Source: a cyanobacterium endosymbiont of Epithemia clementina EcSB (GTDB lineage Bacteria > Cyanobacteriota > Cyanobacteriia > Cyanobacteriales > Microcystaceae). From it: 64,000 bases of DNA. Made by a program: the position numbers and the translations under genes. The stretch spans positions 1,853,110 to 1,917,109 of the forward strand of contig NZ_CP123991.1 of NCBI RefSeq assembly GCF_029919255.1. The letters run 5' to 3'. This document shows positions 40,463 through 50,950 of the stretch, one piece after another. The notes beneath the pieces are model-generated. The model was not told where the DNA came from, did no database searches, and saw only the letters and a list, made by a program, of their open reading frames with translations. Within the stretch, counting starts at the first letter, position 1, and every line of letters starts with the position of its first letter.

Positions 40463-40765
40463 AAAAAAAACAACCTCCCAGCATTTATCATTAGCTTTCG
40501 CTTTATAGCCTATTATGACATTTGAGGATTTTCTCTAAAAATCCTGAATTTCATCAGAATTGATCTTAGACAACTATCAAAATTAACTTTTGTTTTTAAC
40601 TTGAAAGCATTAGCAATATAAGTCATGTTCTCTGAACATATAAATTGAAAATTGTAAAGGGATATTGCAAGATTTTATAAAAATCTTTAAATAGTAAGCT
40701 CAATCCAAATCCTCGCACTAACGTGGAGTAGAACATCAGGAAAAGATTTGCACCGGACTTCAATA
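40463..40765. other. Divergent spacer
   Basis: About 300 bp between the VWA gene and the next small membrane-protein gene; AT-rich, no frame, no obvious operator. Confidence 0.5.
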
Positions 40766-41059
40766 ATGGATAAAGAATTTCAAAATTATCGTGTGGTGTG
40801 TACCCTTGAGGACATTTACGGTCAGATTATTGTTTGGTTAATTGTTATTGTCCTCACCTTAGTTGGTACTCTAGGCTTGTGGAGTAACACTCGTCAAATT
40901 TATGCTTTAGCCATGGCGGGACTTATTTTAGTATTATCCTTACCATTTTTACTTCTTGTATTTTTGACTACTTTGCTCGATCATATTGAGTTTACCCCTA
41001 TGGAAGCAGCACAAAACACTCACTCATCTTCAAGCGGAAGCATTAAACCAGCCAATTAA
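40766..41059 (+). CDS. Small two-helix membrane protein, hypothetical
   Basis: From ATG 40766 (MDKEFQNYRVVCTLEDIYGQ) a 97-residue protein with two membrane helices (about 21-40 and 47-68) and a Ser/Asn-rich tail. A TTG at 40748 is in frame but less likely. I do not recognise the family. It is in clean frame with normal codon use and followed by a hairpin at 41079-41102. Confidence 0.65.
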   Translation: MDKEFQNYRVVCTLEDIYGQIIVWLIVIVLTLVGTLGLWSNTRQIYALAMAGLILVLSLPFLLLVFLTTLLDHIEFTPMEAAQNTHSSSSGSIKPAN

Positions 41060-41428
41060 AAGCCCCCAGAAGCTACTAGTTAATCTCCTTAAGGAGGTTA
41101 ACAGAATCTGTAAAAACATGGGGGTAAGGACACTTGGTACACAAAATTCCCCTCGGATTTGTCTTTGTCCCTATTGCATAACCCCTAAGAAAAAAAATGG
41201 AAAGTTTTTGTTTCTCTTAATAGATCTGCAATTTATTGTCGAGGACAATGAAGGTGTTTGAAGGACTTTGATAGCAGCCTCCTTGATTGCTTTTTATTCT
41301 AAAGTTGAGAGATACAGAGGCTGTTAAACTTAGGAATCTTATTTAGGTGTGGTGTTTACAAGAAATATCTTGAGGAGTTAGGCGAGTAAAGTCGCTGAGG
41401 AGTTTTTTATAGACATTAGGTAAAAAAT
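41060..41428. other. Spacer with hairpin
   Basis: About 370 bp. GTTAATCTCC / GGAGGTTAAC (41079-41102, loop TTAA, one G-T pair) may end the upstream transcript. A frame from about 41118 (MGVRTLGTQNSPRICLCPYC) runs 47 codons but has no ribosome site; I do not call it. Confidence 0.5.
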
Positions 41429-41809
41429 ATGAATCTTTGTAAGAGTTTAACTCACTCAATCAAAATTTGCATGGGGATACTTGTTTTAGGAATGGGGACA
41501 ATATCAAGTTCCATATCTGCATTTGCTCAAGAGGAGATTATTACCGACCCTAAACCCCTCGAAATTCATACTGGAACCATTCAAGATTTAGACGGGACTG
41601 AGTCAAAAACCCACGAAGAATGGTTAGGGGGTGTTGGCGGGCAATATGCAGCTACTGAGGAACCCCGTGGAGAACTGACTCGATATCAATTTGATCAAAC
41701 TGTCTATGAAGCTAAAACAGAAGCTCTCGATGTCACCTTAGAAGAACATGATTCCCATTTAGGAGATGTGGAACGTCCGACACGACGAATTCCTTTAATT
41801 CAATTTTAA
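41429..41809 (+). CDS. Small exported hypothetical protein
   Basis: A 126-residue protein with a signal peptide: basic start, hydrophobic core (about 13-32) and a likely cut after AFA (AFA-QEEII, near residue 33). The mature part is acidic (TGTIQDLDGTESKTHEEWLGG, LDVTLEEHDSHLGD) with no cysteines and no recognised domain. It is followed by a terminator-like hairpin. Function unknown. Confidence 0.7.
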   Translation: MNLCKSLTHSIKICMGILVLGMGTISSSISAFAQEEIITDPKPLEIHTGTIQDLDGTESKTHEEWLGGVGGQYAATEEPRGELTRYQFDQTVYEAKTEALDVTLEEHDSHLGDVERPTRRIPLIQF

Positions 41810-41835
41810 AAGTTGTATTGGTCGCTTTTAAAATC

Positions 41836-41861
41836 TCGCCTTTTGAGGCGAATAGTTTTTG
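41836..41861 (+). terminator. Terminator of the small exported-protein gene
   Basis: TCGCCT (41836-41841) pairs with AGGCGA (41846-41851), loop TTTG, then ATAGTTTTTG; 27 bp past the stop. Confidence 0.6.
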
Positions 41862-42749
41862 TGGCGGGGCTAAATTCAATCCCTGTTGCAAAAACCGTTT
41901 CTGGGTTAGTCACTTAGTGTTGTGTGTAATAGCTTAGAGATAATCACTTTTTGTTAAGGTGAATTTTTTTAAGCTGGGCTTTGACTGATAGCTAATAATG
42001 TTTTCCAACAACTTTGATGGTCAAGAGGTTAATGATAGTCTGATTAATTCGAAATCTACTGTACATAAGTATTACCATTAGGACCTAAAAAATTAACGAT
42101 AACGGTAATTATTAATGATAGATGATTGGACTCTGTTCAAGCGTTTCTGCTGATTGGTTTACTTTAATAGTTATGTATTAAGAAATTACGCCAAGTGTTA
42201 ATTTTCTAGAATGGATAAATCGATCACTATAATATCCTGTCAAATAAATTCGACTGTTTAGGTTAATATTGCTCACCTATGTTCTGAGATAAGTATTCCT
42301 TGTGCTTTTACTTTAAAAAATCTAATTTTTGATAGGTTAAATTCACCTTACCAAGAAACTGATTACATTTCTTTGATTTGTTATTGTAGGGAACAACGAA
42401 GTTAAAGTGTAGCAGAAAACATTAAAAATAGCGAATATTGACAATTTATTCTTAAATTATTGTTAATATAATTTCTTTAACATTTGGCATGTGGCATTTC
42501 ATATCCAGTTTCTGGTAGTTCTATTCAGATTTTTATCAAAAAACGCTAATTTTAAAAGAAAGTATTAAATCTTTTTACTAAAAAATTGAGAATTACTGGA
42601 GTGGTTGAAGGGCAATTAGAAGTTATTGTTAGCTTTAGAAAAAATACTAAAAGGCGTACATTTAAGAGCAGTGAAAACGTTTAGTCCAGCGTAGTCTAAG
42701 TTAATACATAAAACTTCATGTAAAAATAAGATCATTGGTTGAACTTTAA
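41862..42749. other. 0.9 kb convergent spacer
   Basis: AT-rich, no intact gene. Near 42590-42700 a plus-strand scrap reads LRITGVVEGQLEVIVSFRKN and looks like degraded coding sequence; not identified. Confidence 0.5.
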
Positions 42750-44417
42750 CTAAGCAGGTGGACGACTATTTTTATCAGAAGAATCATGAGTCAACCAAAG
42801 TTTTTGTTGACGTATAGGAAGGGGTAGACCTTGGCTATCAAAAGCTACTTTTAAACGACGGCGAAACTCCCGCGAAACATTCCATTGTTTAAGGGGTCTG
42901 GTTTTAATCCAAACCCGAATAATCAATCCCCATTCTTCAAAATTATCTACTCCTAAAATCTCAGGATTATCTAAAATATCGGTTTTCCAAAATTTATCTT
43001 GAGTCATCTCTTGAGCAACTTCACAAACTACCTTCAATGCTTGATCTATATCCGTTTCATAAGCAACTGGTATCATTAAATCAGCCCTAGACCACTTACT
43101 AGAAAGATTAGCAACAATTCTAACTTCACTATTAGGAACAGTAACCAATCTTCCTGCTGGATCACGAAGTTGAGTAATTCTTAAATTAATATTTTCTACC
43201 AACCCAGAAAAAGCTCCAACTTCAATAACATCCCCTATTGCATATTGATCTTCAATAATAATAAAAAAACCATTAATTGCATCTCTAATTAAGTTTTGAG
43301 ATGCTAAAGAAACACCTACCCCCAAAATACCAACCCCTGCTAATAAGGGAGCAATATTAATTCCAATTGCTGACAAAGCAACAATAATTCCTATTACCAT
43401 TAAAATAATAGTAATAATACTGCGAGCAACAAGAGAAATTGTTGTCAATCGTAAGTGTAATCTTTGATCCGATTCGACTTTAGCTAATAAATCTTGATTG
43501 AATAAAATAGAACTGAATTTATCAATGAAAGCATAACTTATACGAATTACTAAATAAGTAACTAAACTGACTATTCCTATTCTAATTGGGATTCTCAAAA
43601 AAGCAATCAGCCATATCTTTCCAATACGTGTATAGGGGAATAGTCCGATCATTATTAAAATTCCGGCTAACCATATTCCCCCTTGAGTAATCTGCAAAAG
43701 TCGGTATTGAACTTCTTTAATATTCCATTGTTCTCGCCGGATTAAAAGAGTAGAAATTGGCTGACTACTTCTATATTTGGAAACTCTATCTTTAGAAGAA
43801 CTTAACTGTTTTATTAGGCGAGATAGAAGAGAATTAATAATCAGTAATAATCCCACAATAGCCGCCGAGATAAGCCCTCTTTTAATCAAGTAAATGCTTT
43901 CTCTCTCTTTCTTACCACGTTTCAATCCCTGTTCTAATTGCTCAATTATAAAGTTAGCTTTCGTTGCTATGTCAACGCCTTCATTCTTCACATCTAAAGT
44001 TGTAACAGTCATCAGGCGAATTTCTTGTCCATCAATAGTTACATTAATATTAGGAAGATTGTTTATCGTTTTCCTTTCAATTATCGCCTCGGGATCCTCT
44101 TGGGAAAAGTAAAGATGACTAATTTCTTTTAAGCGGTCTTGAATAAGACTAACTCGTTCAGAAACATTCTCTAGTTGTGAAGTTACTTGAAACAGACAAA
44201 TTCCATCCAGTCTAATACAAACAGATACCTCAGCATTCTTTTCGGACTGAGGCAACCAATTATTGGTATTGATCAAATCAGGAAAAACAAAAGCTTGAGC
44301 TTTAACAGGTAATGTAATCAGACAAATAAGAAGAATACCTAAAAATACATTAACAGACTTTTTTCGTAAGATATTTTTTGCTAGTATTGCAAACTTTCTT
44401 ATTTTATTTAGATGCAT
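42750..44417 (-). CDS. MscS-family mechanosensitive channel
   Basis: It opens under membrane tension to release solutes during osmotic down-shock. The 555-residue protein has a signal-like helix (about 22-42), a periplasmic part to about 180, several membrane helices, then the MscS core: pore helix GVGILGVGVSLASQNLIRDA, beta domain (GDVIEVGAFSGLVENINLR, VTVPNSEV) and a C-terminal alpha/beta domain. It is larger than E. coli MscS, like cyanobacterial MscS homologues with extra N-terminal helices. Intact. Confidence 0.9.
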   Translation of the reverse strand: MHLNKIRKFAILAKNILRKKSVNVFLGILLICLITLPVKAQAFVFPDLINTNNWLPQSEKNAEVSVCIRLDGICLFQVTSQLENVSERVSLIQDRLKEISHLYFSQEDPEAIIERKTINNLPNINVTIDGQEIRLMTVTTLDVKNEGVDIATKANFIIEQLEQGLKRGKKERESIYLIKRGLISAAIVGLLLIINSLLSRLIKQLSSSKDRVSKYRSSQPISTLLIRREQWNIKEVQYRLLQITQGGIWLAGILIMIGLFPYTRIGKIWLIAFLRIPIRIGIVSLVTYLVIRISYAFIDKFSSILFNQDLLAKVESDQRLHLRLTTISLVARSIITIILMVIGIIVALSAIGINIAPLLAGVGILGVGVSLASQNLIRDAINGFFIIIEDQYAIGDVIEVGAFSGLVENINLRITQLRDPAGRLVTVPNSEVRIVANLSSKWSRADLMIPVAYETDIDQALKVVCEVAQEMTQDKFWKTDILDNPEILGVDNFEEWGLIIRVWIKTRPLKQWNVSREFRRRLKVAFDSQGLPLPIRQQKLWLTHDSSDKNSRPPA

Positions 44418-44862
44418 ATCAATTATGTAGTTACTAATAAAGTAAGATATTTTTGTGAGTAAAAATAATCAATAGTTACAACAACTAACTTCGTAAGACA
44501 ATTGACAGAAAATGTTAGAGGTAAAAAGTATACACAAACCAAGGACAAGTTAGTTCTTCTATACTGTGCATCACAAATCAGCAGCTAATCATTTCTTAAC
44601 TTAATTATCCTGAGTGCACACTGTTACTTCGAAAACTTAAACTTAACTTTATATAAAAGTTAAGTCGTTATAATTTTGGAAGATTTAGAATAAGAGACTT
44701 TTGGTCTTTTATTGTTATCAGTTATCTATCACCGTGATCCTATCACAGCTAATCCAGGAGAGCCAATCAATTTAAAAATAAATATTCGTGAATCGTCACT
44801 ACAGAGACTTCACCCTTGGATGATAAGCTGACAGGTGCACCAAAATTATTAGAGAAGCTACG
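44418..44862. other. Divergent spacer MscS / hemE
   Basis: About 445 bp. It contains a hairpin ACTTAACTTT / AAAGTTAAGT (44641-44665, loop ATATA). No open frame. The hemE ribosome site (AGAGAAG) lies at its end. Confidence 0.5.
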
Positions 44863-45927
44863 ATGACTCAAGCAACAGAAATCCCGTATTTGCTCCGTGC
44901 AGTGCGGGGCGAGGTGTTGGAACGTCCCCCTGTCTGGATGATGCGGCAGGCAGGACGTTATATGAAAGTTTATCGAGATTTACGGGATAAATATCCTAGT
45001 TTTCGTGATAGATCAGAAAATGCTGAGTTAGCGATTGAAATTTCTCTACAACCCTGGCGAGCATTTCAACCTGATGGGGTCATCATGTTCTCTGATATTT
45101 TAACCCCTCTTCCTGGATTGGGTATTCTCTTCGAGATTCCTGAAAGTAAGGGACCGATGATTAATTCTCCAATTCGGACTCAACAACAGATTGATAACCT
45201 CCATCCTTTTGATCCTGAAACCTCTCTCCCCTTTATTAAAACTATTTTGCAGGCCCTACGGCAAGAAGTGGGTAATCAATCAACGGTTTTGGGATTTGTA
45301 GGTGGGCCTTGGACTTTAGCCGCTTATGCCATTGAAGGAAAAAGTTCTAAAAGTTATACCATCATCAAGGCTATGGCTTTTTCTGAACCGTCTATCCTCC
45401 ATCAATTCTTGAGTAAAATAGCTGATGTGATCGCTATCTATATTCGTTATCAAATCGACTGTGGAGCGCAAATAGTACAAATGTTTGATTCTTGGGCAGG
45501 ACAATTAACCCCCCAAGATTATGAAGTGTTCGCCCTCCCCTATCAACAGCAAATAGTACGTCAAGTAAAACAAACCCATCCTAATACGCCTCTCATTCTT
45601 TACGTTAGCGGCAGTGCAGGAGTTCTCGAACGAATGGTAAAGTCGAGGGTAGATATGGTCAGTATAGATTGGACTGTGGATATGGCTGAAGCCAGACAAC
45701 GCTTAGGGTCTAATATGAAGGTACAGGGCAATATTGATCCTGGGGTTTTATTTGGCTCTAAGGAATTTATCCATAGTCGTATCCTTGATACAGTTCGTAA
45801 AGCCGGAAAAGTTGGCCATATTCTGAATTTAGGCCATGGCGTTTTGGTGGGAACCCCTGAAGATAATGTGCGTTACTTCTTTGAAACCGCTAAGCAAGTC
45901 GATCAGTTATCAGCTGTTCCAGTCTAA
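44863..45927 (+). CDS. hemE: Uroporphyrinogen decarboxylase
   Basis: It removes four carboxyls from uroporphyrinogen III to make coproporphyrinogen III, for heme and chlorophyll. The 354-residue protein has the signature [13 protein letters not shown] near residues 22-34, the SDILTPL metal-free active-site stretch, [16 protein letters not shown] and [13 protein letters not shown] near the end. Intact, single gene. Heme supply is also the source of biliverdin for PcyA. Confidence 0.96.
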   Translation: MTQATEIPYLLRAVRGEVLERPPVWMMRQAGRYMKVYRDLRDKYPSFRDRSENAELAIEISLQPWRAFQPDGVIMFSDILTPLPGLGILFEIPESKGPMINSPIRTQQQIDNLHPFDPETSLPFIKTILQALRQEVGNQSTVLGFVGGPWTLAAYAIEGKSSKSYTIIKAMAFSEPSILHQFLSKIADVIAIYIRYQIDCGAQIVQMFDSWAGQLTPQDYEVFALPYQQQIVRQVKQTHPNTPLILYVSGSAGVLERMVKSRVDMVSIDWTVDMAEARQRLGSNMKVQGNIDPGVLFGSKEFIHSRILDTVRKAGKVGHILNLGHGVLVGTPEDNVRYFFETAKQVDQLSAVPV

Positions 45928-46431
45928 TTAGTAAATTTGTTTATCCTCTATTAAAGTTTCCATAAACAAAGTCTACATACTCTAGTCACGGGGTTTAGTT
46001 TGACTGTCTTTAGGCGGAGTAAAAACTGTGCTACCATCGAAATACGGTTGTGCACTCAAGGTGTTTATCAGTGTTTCTTACCCGAAAATTCATAAGGTTC
46101 TGTAATTATAGATAGCTGGCGGGTTTGTTCTTAGACGTTTTCCAAGATAGATAGTCCCCTGGGGCTGGTATACCCGTTTGAATAGGGCAACAGTAATGGC
46201 TGGTCTGGTTAGCACGCTAATTCTGGCTATTAAACACTCTGAAAAAAGAGTACAGTTTGCTGTAGGGCAGTCGGTTGATTTTAAACTAAAATGTTTAATG
46301 TTTGTCGATTCGGTCTAGCGGAGATGTCACTCAGTCTTATTTGTGGGAGTGTCGAAATCAATCGACACGGGTGAGGGAGATTGTAGATTTCTTTTCCCTC
46401 GAGATTAACGGTCGATCATAAAATGATACAA
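45928..46431. other. Spacer with a less AT-rich decayed segment
   Basis: About 500 bp after hemE. It is noticeably less AT-rich than other spacers. One plus-strand frame gives VPWGWYTRLNRATVMAGLVS then TLILAIKHSEKRVQFAVGQ before stops, so I read it as a recently broken gene of unknown identity. Confidence 0.4.
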
Positions 46432-47397
46432 ATGAAACGAATTTTTTTGACAGGTGCGAGTGGTTGTATTGGTCATTATATGACAGAAGCTTTGATCCAA
46501 GAAACGGCTCATGAGCTTTTTTTGTTAGTCAGAAACCCTGAAAAACTACAAATTGATTACAAAGCTCGTCCCAATATTCATCTTTTAATAGGAGATTTAG
46601 AAAGTGTTGGTCAATTCAAGGAATTACTAAAAACTATTAATGTTGCTATTTTAGCTGCAACCAGTTGGGGAGGCATTAAAGAATCTTATGAGATTAATGT
46701 TGTTAAAATGTTGGAATTAATTAACTCATTTGATCTCGAAATATGTGAACAAATTATTTATTTTTCTACCGCGAGTATTTTAGATCACAATAACCAGCCT
46801 CTCGCCGAAGCAGGGAAATTGGGTACTAACTATATTAGCACTAAATACATCTGTTATACTAAACTTATTGACTTACCTATTGCTGATAAAATTACTACTG
46901 TATTCCCTACTTTGGTGTTTGGAGGCGAAGAAAATAAACCCTTTTCCCATTTATCTGGGGGATTTTCTGATGTCGTCAAATGGATTGACTTAATTCGTTG
47001 GTTTAAAGCAGATGGAAGTTTTCATTATATTCATGCTAAAGACATCGCTCAAGTTATTAAATATTTAGTTAATCATCCCCCTAGCGGGTCTAGGATTAAA
47101 CAGTTAGTATTAGGAAATAAAGTAATTACAGTTGATGAAGCCATTACTCAAATTTGTACTTACCTTAATAAGAGAATTTATTTTCGCATTCCTTTAAATA
47201 TCGCCCTAATAAATTTCTTTATTACTATTTTTCGATTACGGATGGAGGATTGGGATCACTTCTCAATTAACTATCGCCATTTTGTTTATAAGGCTCCTGT
47301 AACTCCAGCAACCTTTGGATTAGAAAATTATTGTACAACTGTAGATGATATTTTAAGATTAAATCAAATTCCTAAAAAGACAAATATAACGAATTAA
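46432..47397 (+). CDS. NAD(P)-dependent epimerase/dehydratase, extended SDR
   Basis: A 321-residue extended SDR protein from ATG 46432 (MKRIFLTGASGCIGH). It has the Rossmann motif TGASGCIG and a long C-terminal substrate part. The usual YxxxK is present as YICYTK-like text near residue 142 but not clearly canonical; STKYICYTK could carry it. Substrate unknown; sugar-nucleotide or lipid-type dehydratases are possible. An ATG three codons upstream (46423) is the alternative start. Confidence 0.8.
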   Translation: MKRIFLTGASGCIGHYMTEALIQETAHELFLLVRNPEKLQIDYKARPNIHLLIGDLESVGQFKELLKTINVAILAATSWGGIKESYEINVVKMLELINSFDLEICEQIIYFSTASILDHNNQPLAEAGKLGTNYISTKYICYTKLIDLPIADKITTVFPTLVFGGEENKPFSHLSGGFSDVVKWIDLIRWFKADGSFHYIHAKDIAQVIKYLVNHPPSGSRIKQLVLGNKVITVDEAITQICTYLNKRIYFRIPLNIALINFFITIFRLRMEDWDHFSINYRHFVYKAPVTPATFGLENYCTTVDDILRLNQIPKKTNITN

Positions 47398-47713
47398 TAG
47401 ACCCTGAGATAGATAAATACAATAGCTATTTTGGTTAATTATGTATGGACCACACTTTTGCCCACCCTACAAGAAAATAGGACCCCAGGGGTGATTGTCT
47501 GGCTGATTGTGCCATTCACTTTAGCTGATTTGACTGGTGGGTTCTTCAGGACAAGTTGTTAATCTATCCTGTAATAGAAACAGAAATCCCTCTTAGGTTT
47601 AAGCAATGGGACTGAATCTAGCAAACTTAAATAATTTACCTCAATCGGAAATTTAGTCAATCATAATGGAATAAGGAAATGGTAAATTCTTGACTCCAAC
47701 TGTTCTAACCACA
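47398..47713. other. Spacer with a coding trace
   Basis: About 316 bp. A plus-strand scrap near 47480-47560 reads TPGVIVWLIVPFTLADLTGG, membrane-like, with stops around it; probably a lost gene's trace. Confidence 0.4.
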
Positions 47714-49144
47714 ATGTCTCAACCCAACTTTGACAATTATTGGAATTCTGATGACTTAGATCAAACAATTCTTGGTTTTAAAGCGATTCAGGAGGAAATT
47801 AACTACAAAAAAGCTCAAAATACAATGAGAGGACTAGTTAATCATCTCGACTTAACCATATCTGAACAAGTGGGATTAGAAACTGAATTAAATCATCTAA
47901 TGGCAATGTTAGAAAGATTAGAGCAGTCTGTGGTACAAATAGCTGCTTTTGGTATGGTGGGACGGGGAAAGTCTTCCGTTTTAAACTCCCTCCTAGGTCA
48001 AGAGATTTTTGAAACAGGTCCCTTACATGGGGTGACAAAAACTGTTAATAATGCTAACTGGCAATTAAACTCCGATGACACCCATGAGGGAGTTCAAAGA
48101 CTGGAATTGTCAGGGTGGGGAAATTCCCGAATACAGTTAATTGATACTCCTGGAATTGATGAAGTAGGCGGTCAAACCCGTGAAGCATTAGCCCATGAGA
48201 TAGCTAGGCAGGTAGATTTAATCTTATTTATTATTGCCGGAGATATGACTAATGTGGAATATGAGACCCTGTGTCAATTACGGGAAGTGGGAAAACCGAT
48301 GATTTTAGCCTTTAACAAAATTGATCAGTACCCTGAAGCTGATCGCCTGGCAATTTATCAAAAAATTCGGGATGATAGGGTGAAAGAGTTGTTATCTCCC
48401 GATGAAATTGTGATGGTGGCTGCTTCTCCTTTAGTGACAGAAATGATAAGGAATCAAGAAGGGAGCTTAAAACAGCAACGGAGGCGAGGAAAACCGCAAG
48501 TTGAAGCCCTTAAATTGAAAATTCTTGAAATTTTATATCGAGAGGGAAAGTCTCTGGTAGCCCTAAATACAATGCTGTATGCCTCAGAAGTCAATGAACA
48601 AATTGTGGAACGAAAGCTGATAATTCGGGAAGAGGCGGCTAATCAATTAATTCAGAAGGCAGTTATGGCTAAAGCTGTGGCGATTGCTCTTAACCCTGTG
48701 ACGGTGGTCGATTTATTGACGGGGGCAGTGGTGGATGTAGCAATGATTTTGGCCTTGTCTCGATTGTATGGAGTAGATATGACTCAACAAGGAGCAATCG
48801 CTTTGCTGCAAAAAATTGGAGTAAGTATGGGGGGTATTACGGGAAGTGAATTTGTAGCTTCTTTTGGCTTGAGTTCTCTTAAGAGTTTATTAGGACTGGC
48901 TACACCGATCACGGGAGGTATTTCTTTGCTTCCCTATGTTTCTGTGGCTATTACTCAAGGGGGTGTTGCAGGAGTGTCGTGTTATGCTATTGGACAAGTA
49001 ACAAAACGTTATTTAGCCAATGGAGCTTCCTGGGGGCCTGAAGGTCCAAAAACAGTGGTTAAAAGCATCCTATCATCTTTAGATCAGTCCTCTATTTTAA
49101 ATCGAATTAAGTGGGAATTAGGAGCAAAGTTGAAACGGGGTTAG
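47714..49144 (+). CDS. Dynamin/Era-like GTPase with DUF697-type membrane tail
   Basis: From ATG 47714 (MSQPNFDNYW) a 476-residue protein. After a helical N-terminus comes a GTPase domain with G1 GMVGRGKS (80-87), G3 DTPG (144-147) and G4 NKID, then a helix-rich half with hydrophobic segments (VMAKAVAIALNPVTVVDLLT, ITGGISLLPYVSVAITQGG) resembling DUF697. Such proteins are common in cyanobacteria; a membrane-related role is inferred. An in-frame TTG at 47690 is the alternative start, with a GGAAAT site near it. Intact. Confidence 0.85.
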   Translation: MSQPNFDNYWNSDDLDQTILGFKAIQEEINYKKAQNTMRGLVNHLDLTISEQVGLETELNHLMAMLERLEQSVVQIAAFGMVGRGKSSVLNSLLGQEIFETGPLHGVTKTVNNANWQLNSDDTHEGVQRLELSGWGNSRIQLIDTPGIDEVGGQTREALAHEIARQVDLILFIIAGDMTNVEYETLCQLREVGKPMILAFNKIDQYPEADRLAIYQKIRDDRVKELLSPDEIVMVAASPLVTEMIRNQEGSLKQQRRRGKPQVEALKLKILEILYREGKSLVALNTMLYASEVNEQIVERKLIIREEAANQLIQKAVMAKAVAIALNPVTVVDLLTGAVVDVAMILALSRLYGVDMTQQGAIALLQKIGVSMGGITGSEFVASFGLSSLKSLLGLATPITGGISLLPYVSVAITQGGVAGVSCYAIGQVTKRYLANGASWGPEGPKTVVKSILSSLDQSSILNRIKWELGAKLKRG

Positions 49145-49665
49145 TCGTTGTAAGCGTCATTTGTAAGTTCTACAAGCTCTAAAACTGAATGTGGTGAATC
49201 AATTTCGTTAGTTAACTTCCATTAAGTCTATTAATGGATTGGCTATCTCTCAATTTTTTCCTGATTTTTTTGTCATAATCACATCATTTGTTAGGTATAA
49301 AGTAGCCGGAGCTTTAGGGTAACTTACGGTTTTTATAGTCATTTTTATCCATTTTTTATCTTTTATGATAGCCACCCCTTTATTAGCTAGCTTACTTAAC
49401 TACGTCGGAGTTTAGGGAATCGAGCTTTTCTAGAAGGAAATTCTTGAAACAGTGCGAGTGATCGCTTCTGCAAGAGTTTCCCTATTACCAAGCCTCCTAT
49501 CAAGACCAACTTTTTTTGAGTCGCTACTAGCCCCAATCACATGTAGTGGCGTTGGTAACTTTATTGAGATATCAAACTTCTACTTAGATTTTTGTTCCTT
49601 TCGGCGCTATAGTAGGAGTCCCAGACAATGTTGTTCGTTCTTAATTAGTTCGTGTTCTTCCAAGT
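49145..49665. other. Convergent spacer
   Basis: About 520 bp. The plus strand has a long frame at 49452-49754 (SARVSLLPSLLSRPTFFES...) that runs into the antiporter gene antisense; it has no ribosome site and no recognised family. May be a degraded membrane-protein gene. Confidence 0.45.
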
Positions 49666-50778
49666 TTAAAATCCATCAATCACAGGATAGAAATAAAACG
49701 CTAATCCAATTACTATATAAGTGGCTAATAACAGGGTACCTTCTAACCAATTAGAGCGACCATCAGAACTAATAGAATTAGTAATTAAAACGGCAACAGC
49801 AACAGCTACCAATTCAAAAGGATTAAAACCAAGATCCATCGGTTGCCCTGAAATCCATCCTGAAATTACCAACACTGGAGCAACAAATAGGGCAATTTGT
49901 AAGCTTGAACCTACTGCAACAGCCATAGATAAATCCATCTTATTTCTAATTGCAACCGTCACTGCCGTAGCATGTTCTGCCGCGTTCCCCACAATAGGAA
50001 GTAGTATAACCCCAGTAAATAAAGGGGTCAGTCCTAAAGATTCTGTAGCTTCTTCTAGGGAATTAACTAATAATTCCGATTCAATAGCAACCCCAAGAGT
50101 TATTAACAATAAGAGAAACCACCACCGTCCTACATTAACTTTTTTGAAGTCTTTATCACTAGATTTTGATAAGTCTCTATCTTCCATTTCCAGCATTCCC
50201 ACATTATAAAGATAGACATGGGTTTTCATGGAGAAAATTAGAGTTAAAATATAAACAATAATTAAAACGATAGCTACAGCAACTGAAAGATTTTGTAGGG
50301 TTTGTTCTTCAATTCCTGTGGAAGTATATTGAACTGCTGTCGGTAAGAGAATAGCAACTATTGCTAAATTCATTGAAGACGCATTTAATCGGGCAGCCAC
50401 AGGTTGAAATTCCTGTTCTTTGTAGCGAAGTCCCCCGAATAACATGGCAAAGCCTACGACTAGCAATAAATTACCAATAATTGAGCCTGTAATGGTGGCT
50501 TTAACCACACTAATTAATCCCTCTTTTAGGGCAATTAATGCTAGAATAAGCTCAGTGGCATTGCCAAAAGTGGCGTTGAGTAATCCTCCTAAATTTGGAC
50601 CAGTAACTACTGCGATCGCCTCAGTTACTTCCCCCATAAAAGCAGCTAACGGAACAATGGCTAAAGCAGCAGTGATAAAAACTACTTTAGAGCCCCAATG
50701 AAAATAATTAGCTGCAAAAGAGAAGGGGATAAATAACAATAGTAAAAACAAGAGGTTCTTTTTAGTTATCATAAACAA
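49666..50778 (-). CDS. Calcium/proton antiporter, CaxA family
   Basis: It exports Ca2+ in exchange for protons. The 370-residue protein has about eleven membrane helices in two homologous halves, each with the family's ion-binding alpha motif: GNATELILALIAL from 72 and GNAAEHATAV from 264. An acidic loop (about 197-215) joins the halves. Start at 50778; an ATG two codons in is equally possible. Intact. Confidence 0.92.
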   Translation of the reverse strand: MFMITKKNLLFLLLLFIPFSFAANYFHWGSKVVFITAALAIVPLAAFMGEVTEAIAVVTGPNLGGLLNATFGNATELILALIALKEGLISVVKATITGSIIGNLLLVVGFAMLFGGLRYKEQEFQPVAARLNASSMNLAIVAILLPTAVQYTSTGIEEQTLQNLSVAVAIVLIIVYILTLIFSMKTHVYLYNVGMLEMEDRDLSKSSDKDFKKVNVGRWWFLLLLITLGVAIESELLVNSLEEATESLGLTPLFTGVILLPIVGNAAEHATAVTVAIRNKMDLSMAVAVGSSLQIALFVAPVLVISGWISGQPMDLGFNPFELVAVAVAVLITNSISSDGRSNWLEGTLLLATYIVIGLAFYFYPVIDGF

Positions 50779-50950
50779 TGAGCGATCTTTAACTAGAGAA
50801 CATTTATCTTTAATCTAGCTCTAGTTTAAGTCATTTTAAAATCATCATGTCCGTTCATGTTGGAATACGATCAAGTGATCAAAGCCTGTGTCTGATTTCA
50901 TGATGTCTCTTTTAGTTAGTTTTTCTGAACAAGAAATTATCATAATTTCT

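Noticed and set aside
40986-41261. 91-codon plus-strand frame
   Set aside because: It begins inside the membrane-protein gene in another frame, has no ribosome site and no recognisable family; its CPYC is not enough.
46141-46330. Possible structured RNA because of higher GC
   Set aside because: No match to tmRNA, RNase P RNA or 6S features I know, while one frame reads like protein; decayed gene preferred.
49721-50209. 162-codon frame opposite the Ca2+/H+ antiporter gene
   Set aside because: Antisense shadow of a well-supported gene; composition mirrors the complementary strand.
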